Positions 1-7,680 of a stretch of 9,156 nucleotides of DNA are shown here, one piece after another. Source of the stretch: Planctomycetaceae bacterium (GTDB lineage Bacteria; Planctomycetota; Planctomycetia; Pirellulales; Lacipirellulaceae). The notes under the pieces are model-generated. The model was not told where the DNA came from, ran no database searches, and saw only the letters and a list, made by a program, of their open reading frames with translations. The translations under genes and the position numbers were made by a program. Position 1 is the first letter of the stretch; every line of letters begins with the position of its first letter. Where the stretch lies: assembly GCA_002713555.1 (NCBI GenBank), contig PATG01000131.1, positions 17,388-26,543 on the forward strand. The letters run 5' to 3'.

Positions 1-814
1 TGTCAGCAGGTATTGATTTGGGGGCCACCGGAATCGAATCTGCTACCGGATTGAACATCATCTCGCCGCGCTCCGTTTGCAACGTATCGAGAATCTTCGT
101 CCAACCCAGGTTTGGGTTTGTGAGGCAGAAATACAAACCCAACCCCATGGCAACCGAGAGCACGATGAATTGTAGATAGTCGTTGATAATGACGGAGACC
201 ATGCCACCCAACACCGTGTAAAACAGGGCAATTACAATAAGGAGCGACATGATGATATTAATCATGGTCTCGGTCTCTTCCGCTTCACCACCGAAGCCAG
301 TCACGTAGGTGAGAAAAAGGGCCCCCATTTTGGGAAACAATCCCATGTTGAGCACTCCCGCCACAACACAGATCATGCCTCCCAGGATGCGAACTCGCCG
401 GTTGAAACGCGACTCGAAATATTCCGAGACGGTGAGTACTCCCATTCTGCGGAGAGGTACGATGACAAAACCGGTCCAGCCGACGATCACGACTGCGACG
501 AATGCAATGAGTGCCAGTGTCAGGTACGCGAAGCCATGCTGCAGTCCGTCGACTGCGGCATACATGAGTGTCACCAGTCCGAGACCCGTACTAGTATATG
601 TGGCGATGTTGAGCGCCGTGCCGGCCGCACCGCCACCTACGACAAATCCCTTCACACTGTGGATGTATTTGTAAGCGAGCACGCCGATCCCTACTGGTAG
701 GACCAAGTAGACGGCCACGATTATCCAATCAAGTGTTGAGAAGTTGGTGTCGAGTGCTGCAGGCGTGTCCTGTGCGATTTGTGCCAACAAAAGCATAGAA
801 TTTGGTTCTCCCAT
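1..814 (-). CDS. Sodium:solute symporter (SSS family), N-terminal half, cut by window edge
   Basis: This is an open reading frame of 271 codons that runs off the left end. The translation is strongly hydrophobic, with membrane segments near residues 29-47, 69-88, 95-120, 143-172, 186-206 and 212-231. Around residues 200-215 it shows the SSS hallmark in the form TVLGG-x4-IINDYLQ. SSS proteins are inner-membrane carriers that import a sugar, sugar acid, amino acid or similar solute with sodium; the solute cannot be read here. Its sequence is clearly different from the second symporter in the window, so the two are not a recent duplication. The start is uncertain. ATG at 814 is the longest choice, but ATG at 796 (MLLLAQ) has GGGAG 11 nt ahead and may be the real start. 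It is divergent from the HpaI-type aldolase, with which it shares a 223-nt spacer. About half of a normal SSS protein is missing beyond the edge. Confidence 0.88.
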   Translation of the reverse strand, partial: MGEPNSMLLLAQIAQDTPAALDTNFSTLDWIIVAVYLVLPVGIGVLAYKYIHSVKGFVVGGGAAGTALNIATYTSTGLGLVTLMYAAVDGLQHGFAYLTLALIAFVAVVIVGWTGFVIVPLRRMGVLTVSEYFESRFNRRVRILGGMICVVAGVLNMGLFPKMGALFLTYVTGFGGEAEETETMINIIMSLLIVIALFYTVLGGMVSVIINDYLQFIVLSVAMGLGLYFCLTNPNLGWTKILDTLQTERGEMMFNPVADSIPVAPKSIPAD

Positions 815-885
815 GGTTAGGAATAGGATACCACCAAGGAGTCTATGAACAAGAGCCTCCAGGAAATTGCGGGATAGACAAGAAC

Positions 886-901
886 GAGTTTTACGAAACT
901 C
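886..901. promoter_or_regulatory. Perfect palindrome in the divergent symporter/aldolase spacer
   Basis: GAGTTT (886-891) and AAACTC (896-901) form a perfect 6-bp inverted repeat around TACG. It sits about 70 nt upstream of the minus-strand symporter and 137 nt upstream of the plus-strand aldolase, a reasonable place for an operator shared by both. As RNA it would be a short hairpin with a UACG loop, but no T tract follows it on either strand, so a terminator is unlikely. The rest of the 815-1037 spacer shows no convincing -35/-10 pair. Confidence 0.35.
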
Positions 902-1037
902 TCATGCCAGGAGTGCCTGCGAATCCATTTCTCGGATGGACTCCTCCCCTGGAATAGTTTCTCAAGGTATGGCATGATCTATCGTGTCTGAGCCCAGAAA
1001 TGTCTGCACGAGAACGAACCGTTTGGAGAATAACTGA

Positions 1038-1814
1038 ATGAGCATTAAGGAAAAAATGGCCAATGGTGAAATCACCCGCGTCGTGAATCTAGGTAGCCTT
1101 GTGAACCACCCGCGGTTTTTGGAATATGTTGGGCTCATGAACGACTATGACGCAGTATGGATCGATCAGGAACACAATCCGGTTAGTCAACGCGACATCG
1201 AACTAGCGTTAATGGCCTGTCGTTCGGGGGGTATCGAAGCTTTCGCTCGGGTGCCGCCCACGGATTACGGTACGGTCATGCGTCCCATGGAGGCAGGTTG
1301 TTCTGGAGTGATGGTGGCTCAAATACGGACTCTTGAAGAGGCCCAGCGCATGGTGCAATGGGCCAAGTATCCACCGATCGGTATTCGCGGGTTGTATAGC
1401 TCCAATGCGGAGTCTCGCTACGGCGCGGTTCCATTGACAGAACATGTGGTCAATGCAAACCGTGACCGGTGGCTCTGCTTGCAGATCGAAACGACCGAAT
1501 CGATTGAGATCGTCGACCAGATTGCTGCCGTGGATGGGGTCGACAGCCTGTTTGTTGGTCCTACGGATCTCTCCTGTGCGCTCGGTGTTCCTGGTGAAGT
1601 CATGCATCCCAAGTGCATTGAAGCCTTGGAGAGAGTTTCGGCTGGTGTTGCTGCGGCAGGGAAATCATGGGGGGTCTTGTCACTCAGCCCGGAGCATGCC
1701 GCCAAGTGCCGGGAGTTGGGTTGCCAGCTCTTTAGCATCACCAGTGAAATCGACCTCTACAAACGTGGCTTCCGTGGGGTGAAAGAGGACTACGCAGAGC
1801 TGTTTGATGCGTGA
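1038..1814 (+). CDS. HpcH/HpaI-family class II aldolase, probably 2-keto-3-deoxy-L-rhamnonate (sugar-acid) aldolase
   Basis: The 258-residue product has the usual length and the full fold signature of metal-dependent HpaI/RhmA aldolases, which cleave 2-keto-3-deoxy acids to pyruvate plus an aldehyde in the cytoplasm. Visible active-site matches are the catalytic histidine in WIDQEH (H46), the arginine of FARVP (R71), and Q149, E151 (metal) and D177 (metal, in FVGPTDLS), which correspond to H45, R70, Q147, E149 and D175 of E. coli HpaI. The start has GGAG at 1025-1028, 9 nt before ATG. It stands alone on this strand, divergent from one symporter and convergent with the other. Next to an L-rhamnose-dehydrogenase-like SDR and a lactonase-like gene, the likeliest substrate is 2-keto-3-deoxy-L-rhamnonate or -fuconate, giving pyruvate and lactaldehyde. 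The substrate is inferred; 4-hydroxy-2-oxoheptanedioate and other 2-keto acids remain possible. Confidence 0.88.
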   Translation: MSIKEKMANGEITRVVNLGSLVNHPRFLEYVGLMNDYDAVWIDQEHNPVSQRDIELALMACRSGGIEAFARVPPTDYGTVMRPMEAGCSGVMVAQIRTLEEAQRMVQWAKYPPIGIRGLYSSNAESRYGAVPLTEHVVNANRDRWLCLQIETTESIEIVDQIAAVDGVDSLFVGPTDLSCALGVPGEVMHPKCIEALERVSAGVAAAGKSWGVLSLSPEHAAKCRELGCQLFSITSEIDLYKRGFRGVKEDYAELFDA

Positions 1815-1859
1815 TGGTGATGCACGATTTTCTGCTGCGGGTCTTACAGAGTCTAAGCC

Positions 1860-1881
1860 GGGATGCCTTCCGTGGCATTCC
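1860..1881. other. Hairpin in the convergent spacer after the aldolase
   Basis: GGGATGCC (1860-1867) pairs with GGCATTCC (1874-1881) over eight positions, including one G-T wobble, around a six-base loop. It starts 46 nt after the aldolase stop, in the 195-nt spacer between two convergent genes. No T tract follows on either strand, so it is at best a 3'-end stabilising or Rho-type stem and not a standard intrinsic terminator. I see nothing else in 1815-2009. Confidence 0.3.
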
Positions 1882-2009
1882 ATGTGGCAGAGTGGACAAC
1901 GTGTGCCGTGCGCGCAATCGCCGCAAAGGCCGTTCCCTGCAGAGAAGATGGTTAGGCGAAGATGATTAGGCGTGTAAGGAACGTGCCTCCGCGCCGTTTC
2001 TAATGTACT

Positions 2010-3692
2010 TCATGACGATTCCTGTCGCGTTCTGCAAAAAACCAAACTGGCAAGTGTTCCCACCACGATATTTACCAGCAGGGCCGCCGGTCCAATCCAC
2101 TGAAAACTGATCGGATCCAATCCCGTCTCTGGATCAATCCCAAAAAATGGCCCGGAAAAAGCAATCAGTGCCGCGGTTGCAATGCCGCAGAGGGCTCCTA
2201 AGAGCACGCCTACGGGCGTGGCAAACGGTACAAAGATCGCGAAGAAAAACAGACAGAATATTGGACTTACCAGCAGATTGGCCGTTTTGTGTGAAACGGC
2301 CGTGATATTGCCCGGGATGTATCCCATAAAGGAACTGCCGAAGACAACGATCACTCCGATACCAAGGGCCAGGTATTTTGCGGTCCGCATTTGTCCCTTC
2401 TCCGTCTGGGAGCGAAATCCGAAACGGTCTAGAAAGTCGGTCATAACAACCGCAGTGATCGAGTTCACACCGGAGTCGATGCTCGACATGGCGGCTGCGA
2501 ACATCGCTGAGATGACGAGTCCCGACACACCAACCGGCAAACGGTGGAGAATGTACCAGGGAAACATATCGTCGGCGTCTGCTTTCAGGTCCATGCCCAC
2601 GGGAAGTTGATCCGGATTGGCTTTGGCGTACCCGAGCAGCGCAAGTCCTACCAGCCCCAAGGTGATCGTGACTATAATCGAAACTAAAACTTGTGTGCCG
2701 TAGGCTCGTCTGGCGGCGCGTGCGTCCTTGGTGGCCATGAATCGTTGCACACTGGTCTGGTCGCCTCCCGCAGTACAGACAAACCACACCAGGGTAGTCA
2801 GAAAGGAACCTACCAATGTGATCCGTGTCTGGGGATCAAAGGTATAGACGGGCTGGGTATCCCAGTTTTCGTGCCACTGGGTGGGAAACCAGTTGAATCC
2901 ACCAAGATCCCAAGTCACCATGGCAATCACTAACCAGGCGCCACCAAACAAAAACATTGTCTGCAACAGGTCGGTGATTACCACTGCACGCAGGCCTCCC
3001 ATGGTCGTGTAGGTCACGGCCACCAGTCCAATCACGATGACCACCAGCGGTACCCATTTTTCTTCGATTCCCAACATGACGATGATCACGTTGGCGGACA
3101 TGTAAACCAACAGAGACATCCAGACAAGTCTCAGTGCGAGGAACATCACTGCCCCCAGCAGTCGAATCCCCACCCCAAGTCTCTCCTCCAGAAGCTCATA
3201 GGCGCTGGTAACGCGTTGCCTCATATAAAAGGGCAGCAGACCGTAGGCAACAATCAGAAAAGCAATAGGTAGCGCAGTTTTGGATACGAGAATACCCGGT
3301 CCCTTGCCGAGGATTTCTCCCGGTACGGCGAGATAGGAGATTGTGCTCAGCAGCGTGGCAAATAGAGAGACGCCAATCAACAGCGGATTCATGTGTCCGC
3401 TGCCAACAAAGTACTCCTGGGTACTTTTCTGTCGCTGACTGTAGAACCACCCTAGCGCGACCGTCGAGAGAATATAAACTGCGATCACCACCCAGTCGAT
3501 CGGATGCAGGCTACTTGTTTCCAGAAGAACATCAGTATCCCCCATTGCCAGGAGCGCACTTGTTGTCGGGAACGCTACAGGAGTCTCTGCTGCCAGCGCT
3601 CGCGACGAGCTGCCACACGCCCAGCACGCCAGGGCCACACACAAAGGCACCCCAAGTGGCTTCCGATTGGAGGACGGGATTTCTATGTTCAT
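2010..3692 (-). CDS. Sodium:solute symporter (SSS family), complete, with signal-peptide-like N-terminus
   Basis: The 560-residue product is a complete SSS carrier with about 13 core membrane segments. Family landmarks are GGLRAVVITDLLQ at residues 232-244, GGDQTSVQRFMATKD at 309-323, and AAAMSSIDSGVNS at 399-411, the helix that in this family contributes serines to the Na2 sodium site. Before the first core helix (about residues 65-84) lies an extra segment with a basic start, a hydrophobic stretch (14-26) and ALA-AE at 32-36, resembling a cleavable signal peptide; some SSS proteins carry such an extension. Its ATG lies 3 nt after the amidohydrolase stop, with little Shine-Dalgarno sequence, so translation is probably coupled to that gene. 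This makes it the third gene of an SDR-amidohydrolase-symporter unit and suggests it imports that pathway's sugar or sugar acid. The substrate is inferred. Confidence 0.93.
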   Translation of the reverse strand: MNIEIPSSNRKPLGVPLCVALACWACGSSSRALAAETPVAFPTTSALLAMGDTDVLLETSSLHPIDWVVIAVYILSTVALGWFYSQRQKSTQEYFVGSGHMNPLLIGVSLFATLLSTISYLAVPGEILGKGPGILVSKTALPIAFLIVAYGLLPFYMRQRVTSAYELLEERLGVGIRLLGAVMFLALRLVWMSLLVYMSANVIIVMLGIEEKWVPLVVIVIGLVAVTYTTMGGLRAVVITDLLQTMFLFGGAWLVIAMVTWDLGGFNWFPTQWHENWDTQPVYTFDPQTRITLVGSFLTTLVWFVCTAGGDQTSVQRFMATKDARAARRAYGTQVLVSIIVTITLGLVGLALLGYAKANPDQLPVGMDLKADADDMFPWYILHRLPVGVSGLVISAMFAAAMSSIDSGVNSITAVVMTDFLDRFGFRSQTEKGQMRTAKYLALGIGVIVVFGSSFMGYIPGNITAVSHKTANLLVSPIFCLFFFAIFVPFATPVGVLLGALCGIATAALIAFSGPFFGIDPETGLDPISFQWIGPAALLVNIVVGTLASLVFCRTRQESS

Positions 3693-3695
3693 CTG

Positions 3696-4577
3696 CTAGA
3701 TCCGATAGACTCGTTCCGCATTCGTTCTGAACAATTGTTCCCGCTCGGTATTGCTGAATCCTTTCGAAATCTGATCATACGCGTGCCACAAGTTGGCATA
3801 GCTGTTGAATAATTTGTCGACTGGAAAATTGGATGCGAACATCGAGCGCTTGGTACCAAAGGTGTCAATCGTTTGCAGCACGTATGGCCGCAGGCTTTCC
3901 ACGGTCCACTGCCGATCGAACATGCCCAATCCCGATATCTTGATGAACACGTTGTCACGCCTGGCAAGTTCCGTCAGGCCATCGCGCCACCGACAGAAGC
4001 CCTCAAGCGTCCGGTCGACAAACATGCCTGTGTGATTGATGATAAACGACGTGTTGGGATGCTGATCCACAAGCCGGCATGCATCGGCTGCCTGGTGCGG
4101 ATAAATCTGCACGTCAAACGACAGATTGTGTTTCTCAAGAATTTTGAAGTTTTCGCACCAGGTGGCGTCGTTCAAATAGTCAACTTCCGTGTAGTTGTAA
4201 ATTGCTTCTTCGTGTCGATTAAGAATCTGACGAATACCGCGAACATTCGCATACGCCGCATGCTGCTCGAGGATCGAAGCAACTTGCGATGAGGCCAAAT
4301 CGGCAAAAGCGACGATGCCCTGGGGCAACCCTCCCTGATCGGCCAATCCTTGGAGCCATTCGGTTTCCTTCACAGGCAGGGCAGGGTCGTGATTGGCATC
4401 GACATGAACGACTTTGACGATTTCTATGTCGCCCGCTCCACGCATAAGATGTTCGGGAAGAAAGTTGACTGCAATTGATTAGTAGTCGCCAATAAAGGCC
4501 TCGCCAGGATTGGCAAGCCAGGGGTAGCTGTGGGTGTCCAGGTTCCAGAGATGGATGTGCGGGTCAACAACTTTCAT
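3696..4577 (-). pseudogene. Lactonase-type amidohydrolase (L-fuconolactonase/L-rhamnono-lactonase-like) interrupted by an in-frame TAA
   Basis: Read from ATG at 4577, the frame encodes 293 codons of a COG3618/amidohydrolase-2 TIM-barrel protein, but codon 33 is TAA (4481-4479). Family similarity continues on both sides in the same frame. Before the stop come the metal-binding HIH (residues 7-9, in VDPHIHLW) and YPWLANPG. After it come VKVVHVDANHDP, VRGIRQIL, the histidine in INHTGM (about 182) and the SNFPVD segment (about 249-254). Intact relatives hydrolyse sugar lactones such as L-fucono- or L-rhamnono-lactone to the acid, the step after the sugar dehydrogenase encoded just upstream (31-nt gap). 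The downstream part could start only at ATG 4445, which has no visible ribosome binding site and would lack the HxH metal ligands, so it would be inactive. TAA ends the neighbouring SDR and 2-hydroxyacid dehydrogenase genes, so it is a real stop here. A recent nonsense mutation or a sequence error explains it equally well. Confidence 0.82.
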
Positions 4578-4608
4578 AATCGGATCTCATAAAATAATGT
4601 GTTGGTGC

Positions 4609-5391
4609 TTATTGAAGATTAACAAACATGCCCCCATCCACAAGTAGTGCCGCGCCTGTCACGTACGACGCCATATCGGAAGCGAGAAATGCTATGCATG
4701 TGGCAACATCTTCTGGCCGTCCGATTCTGCCGATGGGAATTCTTTGATTGAAGTAAGCAAGCTTCTCCGTGCCGGCCAAGTCTTCCTTGTTAAGGTCTGT
4801 GAGAATCGCTCCGGGCATGACTGAATTGCAGCGAATGCCATAGGGCCCGAGGGCAATTGCGCACGACTGCATGAGCGAATGTACCCCCGCCTTTGTGGGT
4901 GTGTAGTGCGTTTGCATCCCCCCGCCGACCAAGGCGCTGATCGAACTTGTTCCGATGATCGATCCACCCGTCCCCTGCTCTTTCATTTGGCGAGCAACGG
5001 CCTGCGTGATGTAAAACGCCCCCAACAAATTGACTTCCACGGTTTGGGCAACGACCTCTGGCGATAAATCAAGAAAGCCCTGCATCGCGCAGATACCCGC
5101 GTTGCTGGCAAGCACATCCACGCCACCAAACGCAGCGACAGCCGTCTCCACCAGTTTTTGAGACGTTTCGGGCTGTGCGATGTCTCCCTCAACACATTCA
5201 CAGCGTTTTCCAAGTTCCTGAACTTCTTCGGCAACACTCTCAATGGCCGTTTTCTTTCCCCAACCTTCGTCGTTTGATTCGTGGTAGCCGATCACCACGT
5301 CGCAGCCCTGCCTGGCAAGTTCGACGGAAATTGCACGGCCAATGCCGCGCGATCCGCCCGTTACAATAGCCCGCTTTCCCTCCAAGAGCAT
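4609..5391 (-). CDS. Short-chain dehydrogenase, L-rhamnose 1-dehydrogenase-like
   Basis: The 260-residue classical SDR has the cofactor motif TGGSRGIG (11-18), an acidic residue at D70, SNAG (96-99), N121, the catalytic serine (S150) and YTPTK (Y163, K167). The stretch SSISALVGGGMQTHYTPTKA and the segment SLMQSCAIALGPYGIRCN closely match what I know of bacterial L-rhamnose 1-dehydrogenases, as does the C-terminus VDGGMFVNLQ. Those enzymes oxidise L-rhamnose (often also L-lyxose or L-mannose) to the lactone with NAD(P)+ in the first step of the non-phosphorylative route. The start is well supported: GGAG lies 7 nt before ATG. It is first in a minus-strand unit with the amidohydrolase and symporter and divergent from the 2-hydroxyacid dehydrogenase. 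Family and fold are firm. Rhamnose as substrate is likely but not proven; L-fucose or another deoxysugar is the main alternative. Confidence 0.92.
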   Translation of the reverse strand: MLLEGKRAIVTGGSRGIGRAISVELARQGCDVVIGYHESNDEGWGKKTAIESVAEEVQELGKRCECVEGDIAQPETSQKLVETAVAAFGGVDVLASNAGICAMQGFLDLSPEVVAQTVEVNLLGAFYITQAVARQMKEQGTGGSIIGTSSISALVGGGMQTHYTPTKAGVHSLMQSCAIALGPYGIRCNSVMPGAILTDLNKEDLAGTEKLAYFNQRIPIGRIGRPEDVATCIAFLASDMASYVTGAALLVDGGMFVNLQ

Positions 5392-5421
5392 GTCTCATCT
5401 CCACAAGATTTCAAGAGTCAC

Positions 5422-5436
5422 CAATTACAAGAATTG
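5422..5436. promoter_or_regulatory. Inverted repeat in the SDR/2-hydroxyacid dehydrogenase divergent spacer
   Basis: CAATT (5422-5426) and AATTG (5432-5436) form a 5-bp dyad separated by ACAAG in the 109-nt spacer between divergent genes. A second short dyad, ATGTT (5461-5465) and AACAT (5474-5478), lies between it and the plus-strand gene. On the minus strand an exact TTGACA (5440-5435) could be a -35 for the SDR unit, but I find no matching -10 at normal spacing. Shared operator function is a guess from position. Confidence 0.25.
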
Positions 5437-5500
5437 TCAATGCACGTTAAAATACCACGCATGTTTTGAAGACAACATCCCCATTAAGGATTGATTTACG

Positions 5501-6535
5501 ATGGCCGATAAATTTCGTGTGGGTCTCACCCGAGACTTTCTCACTCCAGAAGGAGAACTTGCGTTTCGTGATATTGGTCTTCATCTGCTCGACGACGATC
5601 CAAAAATCGAATACGAGTTTTTCCCGGAGCTCCACTCGGAGGTATCCCCCGACCAAATCAAGGACTACGACGCGGTAATCGCTTACGTCGTGAACTGGAC
5701 GGCCGAAAGTTTCAAAGGTGTCGAGCGTTTGGCATTGCTGGTACGGTTCGGTGTCGGTTACGACATGGTCGATGTGGGAGCATGTATCGAAAACGATATT
5801 ATTTTGGCGATCACTCCTGCGGGAGTTCGTACCCCCATGGCAGAGGGTACCCTAACACTCATGTTGGCATTAGCAAAGCAAATCGTCCCAAAAGAAAAGG
5901 TCTTACGTGACAACCGCTGGCACGACCATAAACTTATCTACGGATCCTGCCTGGCCAATCAGGTTGTGGGAACAGTTGGTGTGGGTAATATTGGTGGCGA
6001 GCTGATGCGACTCTTAGAGCCTTTTGGCCTTGCATCGCGGCTGGCGTACGACCCGTATTGCACTCCGGAACTGGCCGCCGAGTTGGGAGTGGAACTGGTT
6101 GAACTGGATACGCTCCTGCGCGATTCCGATTTTGTCGCAATCAACTGCCCACTCACGGATCAAACGCGCAAGCTCATCGGTCCTGATCAAATCAACCTGA
6201 TGAAGCCCACGGCCTATCTTGTGAATACGTCTCGGGGACCGATTGTCGATCAGGTGGCACTGACGGCGGCGCTCCGGGAAAGGAAAATTGCCGGCGCAGC
6301 ACTTGACGTGTTCGAACAAGAGCCGATCGCCAGCGACGATCCACTGCTGGAACTTGACAACGCGATCCTACTTCCGCACGCGGTCGGTTGGACGGACGAA
6401 GCACTCTACGGCAATGGTGCGGGCTGTTGCCAGGCTGCCCTGGACGTTTCGGCTGGGAAGGTGCCAGAAACGGTTATCAATCGTGAAGTCCTCGACCATC
6501 CAGGATTGCAGGCAAAGTTAAGCAGGTGGAGGTAA
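5501..6535 (+). CDS. D-isomer-specific 2-hydroxyacid dehydrogenase
   Basis: The 344-residue product is a complete member of the D-2-hydroxyacid dehydrogenase family (D-lactate, glyoxylate/hydroxypyruvate and phosphoglycerate dehydrogenase relatives), cytoplasmic NAD(P)-dependent enzymes that interconvert 2-keto and D-2-hydroxy acids. The nucleotide-binding loop is GVGNIG (160-165). The acidic residue that usually favours NAD is D184 (AYDPY). The catalytic set is R245 (NTSRG), E274 (EQEP) and H293 (LPHAVG). The substrate-side segment LVRFGVGYDMVD (80-91) and AGVRTPMAEGTL (107-118) are also typical. ATG at 5501 is preceded by AAGGA about 10 nt upstream and gives the normal family length. It is divergent from the SDR and convergent with the FAH-family gene. 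In this setting it may reduce a 2-keto acid from sugar-acid breakdown, but the substrate cannot be read from sequence. Confidence 0.92.
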   Translation: MADKFRVGLTRDFLTPEGELAFRDIGLHLLDDDPKIEYEFFPELHSEVSPDQIKDYDAVIAYVVNWTAESFKGVERLALLVRFGVGYDMVDVGACIENDIILAITPAGVRTPMAEGTLTLMLALAKQIVPKEKVLRDNRWHDHKLIYGSCLANQVVGTVGVGNIGGELMRLLEPFGLASRLAYDPYCTPELAAELGVELVELDTLLRDSDFVAINCPLTDQTRKLIGPDQINLMKPTAYLVNTSRGPIVDQVALTAALRERKIAGAALDVFEQEPIASDDPLLELDNAILLPHAVGWTDEALYGNGAGCCQAALDVSAGKVPETVINREVLDHPGLQAKLSRWR

Positions 6536-6546
6536 TTGCCTGGTAC

Positions 6547-6587
6547 AAAAAAAGCGTCTACCTGCCCTTGCTGTTTCCAGCACGGCA
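6547..6587 (-). terminator. Possible terminator after the FAH-family gene
   Basis: On the minus strand, 25 nt after the FAH-gene stop, TGCC (6587-6584) and TGCTG (6573-6569 on the plus strand) belong to a two-part stem: an inner TGCTG/CAGCA around a GAAA tetraloop and an outer TGCC/GGCA (6584-6587 with 6563-6566). A run of seven T (6553-6547) follows 9 nt later. The gap between stem and T run is longer than in a standard intrinsic terminator. The plus-strand dehydrogenase that converges here shows no T tract of its own. Confidence 0.33.
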
Positions 6588-6611
6588 TGCGTGAATTGAT
6601 CGCCAACGTAT

Positions 6612-7617
6612 TCAGAGCGAACGGACATTGAGGCGGGTGTGCGGTTGCGACCGCTCTTTGATCCGTAGCGGATTGCGCAGTGCCAGGCCAAATGCTGACG
6701 ATTCGATCTCGATCACGTCCCCATCCTCTAGACGCACACTGTCGGCGAACGACAAGGTGGCGGTGCCGAACATATGCACGTGGACGTCGCCTGGGTGGCG
6801 GAAAATGTCGTACTTGAACTGGTGGTGCTCGAGGTTTGCGATCGTGTGGGACATGTTGGCTTCGCCAGTCAAGAATTCTTTTGACCACAGCTCCTTTCCG
6901 GCCCGCATAATCCGAGAGACGCCACGGATGTCATCGGGCAACTCACCAATCAACAGCTCTGGTCCAAAAGAACAAGGCCTGACCTTGGAGTGCGCCAAGT
7001 ACAGATAGTTGCGCCTTTCCATAATGTGGTCGGACAATTCGTTGGACAGCGCGAAGCCGATACGGTAGGGCGTACGATCGTCACCCAGTATGTAAAGCCC
7101 AGCGATTTCCGGCTCCTCGCCAGCATCTTCGGCAAACCAGGGCGAAACTAGCTCGGCCCCAGGCGCAATAGCATTTTCGCCATTTCCTTTGTAGAACCAT
7201 TCTGGCTGAACACCCGGCTCGTTACCCGGGGGCTTGCCGCCCTCAAGGCCCATGCGGAACATGCGCATCGAATCGGTTTCATCGGCCTGGGGCTCGCTGG
7301 CGTCTTCAGCGTGCATCGCATCCCTTGTTGCGGCAGATCCCAGGTGCGTTAGCCCGGTTCCTGTGACGTACATCCTGGATGCCTCCGGATGACGTAACGG
7401 CACATCGAGCCGACCTTCGTCATAGAGCATGCTGCAGATTTACGATTTCGCCGAGCCCTAGCGAATGGATTCGCGTCACCAGATCCGTTTGGTCGCCAAT
7501 TGCCTGGCGTGCCAGGTCGTAGATTGTTGATGCGCCGTTTACGACCCGCGCTTCACCATCGGTCCGCGCAGCGACGCAGGGAAGTCCGGATTCGTCGAGT
7601 AGTTGAGAGATCAGCAT
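6612..7617 (-). pseudogene. FAH-superfamily AraD1/GguC-like protein, split by an apparent +1 frameshift
   Basis: Two overlapping minus-strand frames together make one family member. The first part (ATG 7617 to TGA 7422-7420) begins MLISQLLDESG and ends LGLGEIVNLQ. The second (open from 7430 to 6612) reads LYDEGRLDVPLRHPE, then VTGTGLTHLGSA, MFRMGLEGGKPPGNE, VQPEWFYKG, EEPEIAGLY, YLYLAHSKVRPCSFGPELL, GEANMSHTIANLEHHQFKY and GDVHVHMFGTATLSF. This is the pattern I know from the AraD1/GguC group of the fumarylacetoacetate hydrolase superfamily, whose characterised relatives act on 2-keto-3-deoxy sugar acids. The whole is 1006 nt, one base over a multiple of three. Dropping the C at 7431 (minus strand) restores a normal join (VNLQ-MLYDEGRL) and about 334 residues. 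A TTG at 7635 extends the first part, but ATG 7617 fits the family start. The 11-nt overlap of ATG 7430 with the first stop would permit a two-chain product by coupling, though I consider that unlikely. It follows the PhyH gene in the same unit. Confidence 0.8.
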
Positions 7618-7680
7618 AGTACGTGTCAGCACCAATGTTCATGCAGCCTGAAATGGACTTTGCGGTTAAAAAATATCAAT

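Noticed and set aside
309..674. 121-codon plus-strand open frame
   Set aside because: It is antisense to the well-supported partial symporter and has low-complexity, non-family composition.
815..870. Short leader peptide (TTG start after GGAGG) ahead of the first symporter
   Set aside because: Only about 11 codons with a rare start and 3-nt spacing; there is no codon pattern to suggest attenuation.
3873..4292. 139-codon plus-strand open frame opposite the amidohydrolase
   Set aside because: It is a shadow of the conserved amidohydrolase frame, without a ribosome binding site or recognisable similarity.
4479..4481. Stop-codon recoding (TAA read as an amino acid)
   Set aside because: The SDR and the 2-hydroxyacid dehydrogenase in the same window end on TAA at the expected length, so TAA is a normal stop here.
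7420..7431. Programmed +1 frameshift at CTA TGA C, resembling the RF2 site CTT TGA C
   Set aside because: The leucine tRNA reading CTA would re-pair badly on TAT after slipping, there is no Shine-Dalgarno-like stimulator just upstream, and this family is not known for recoding.
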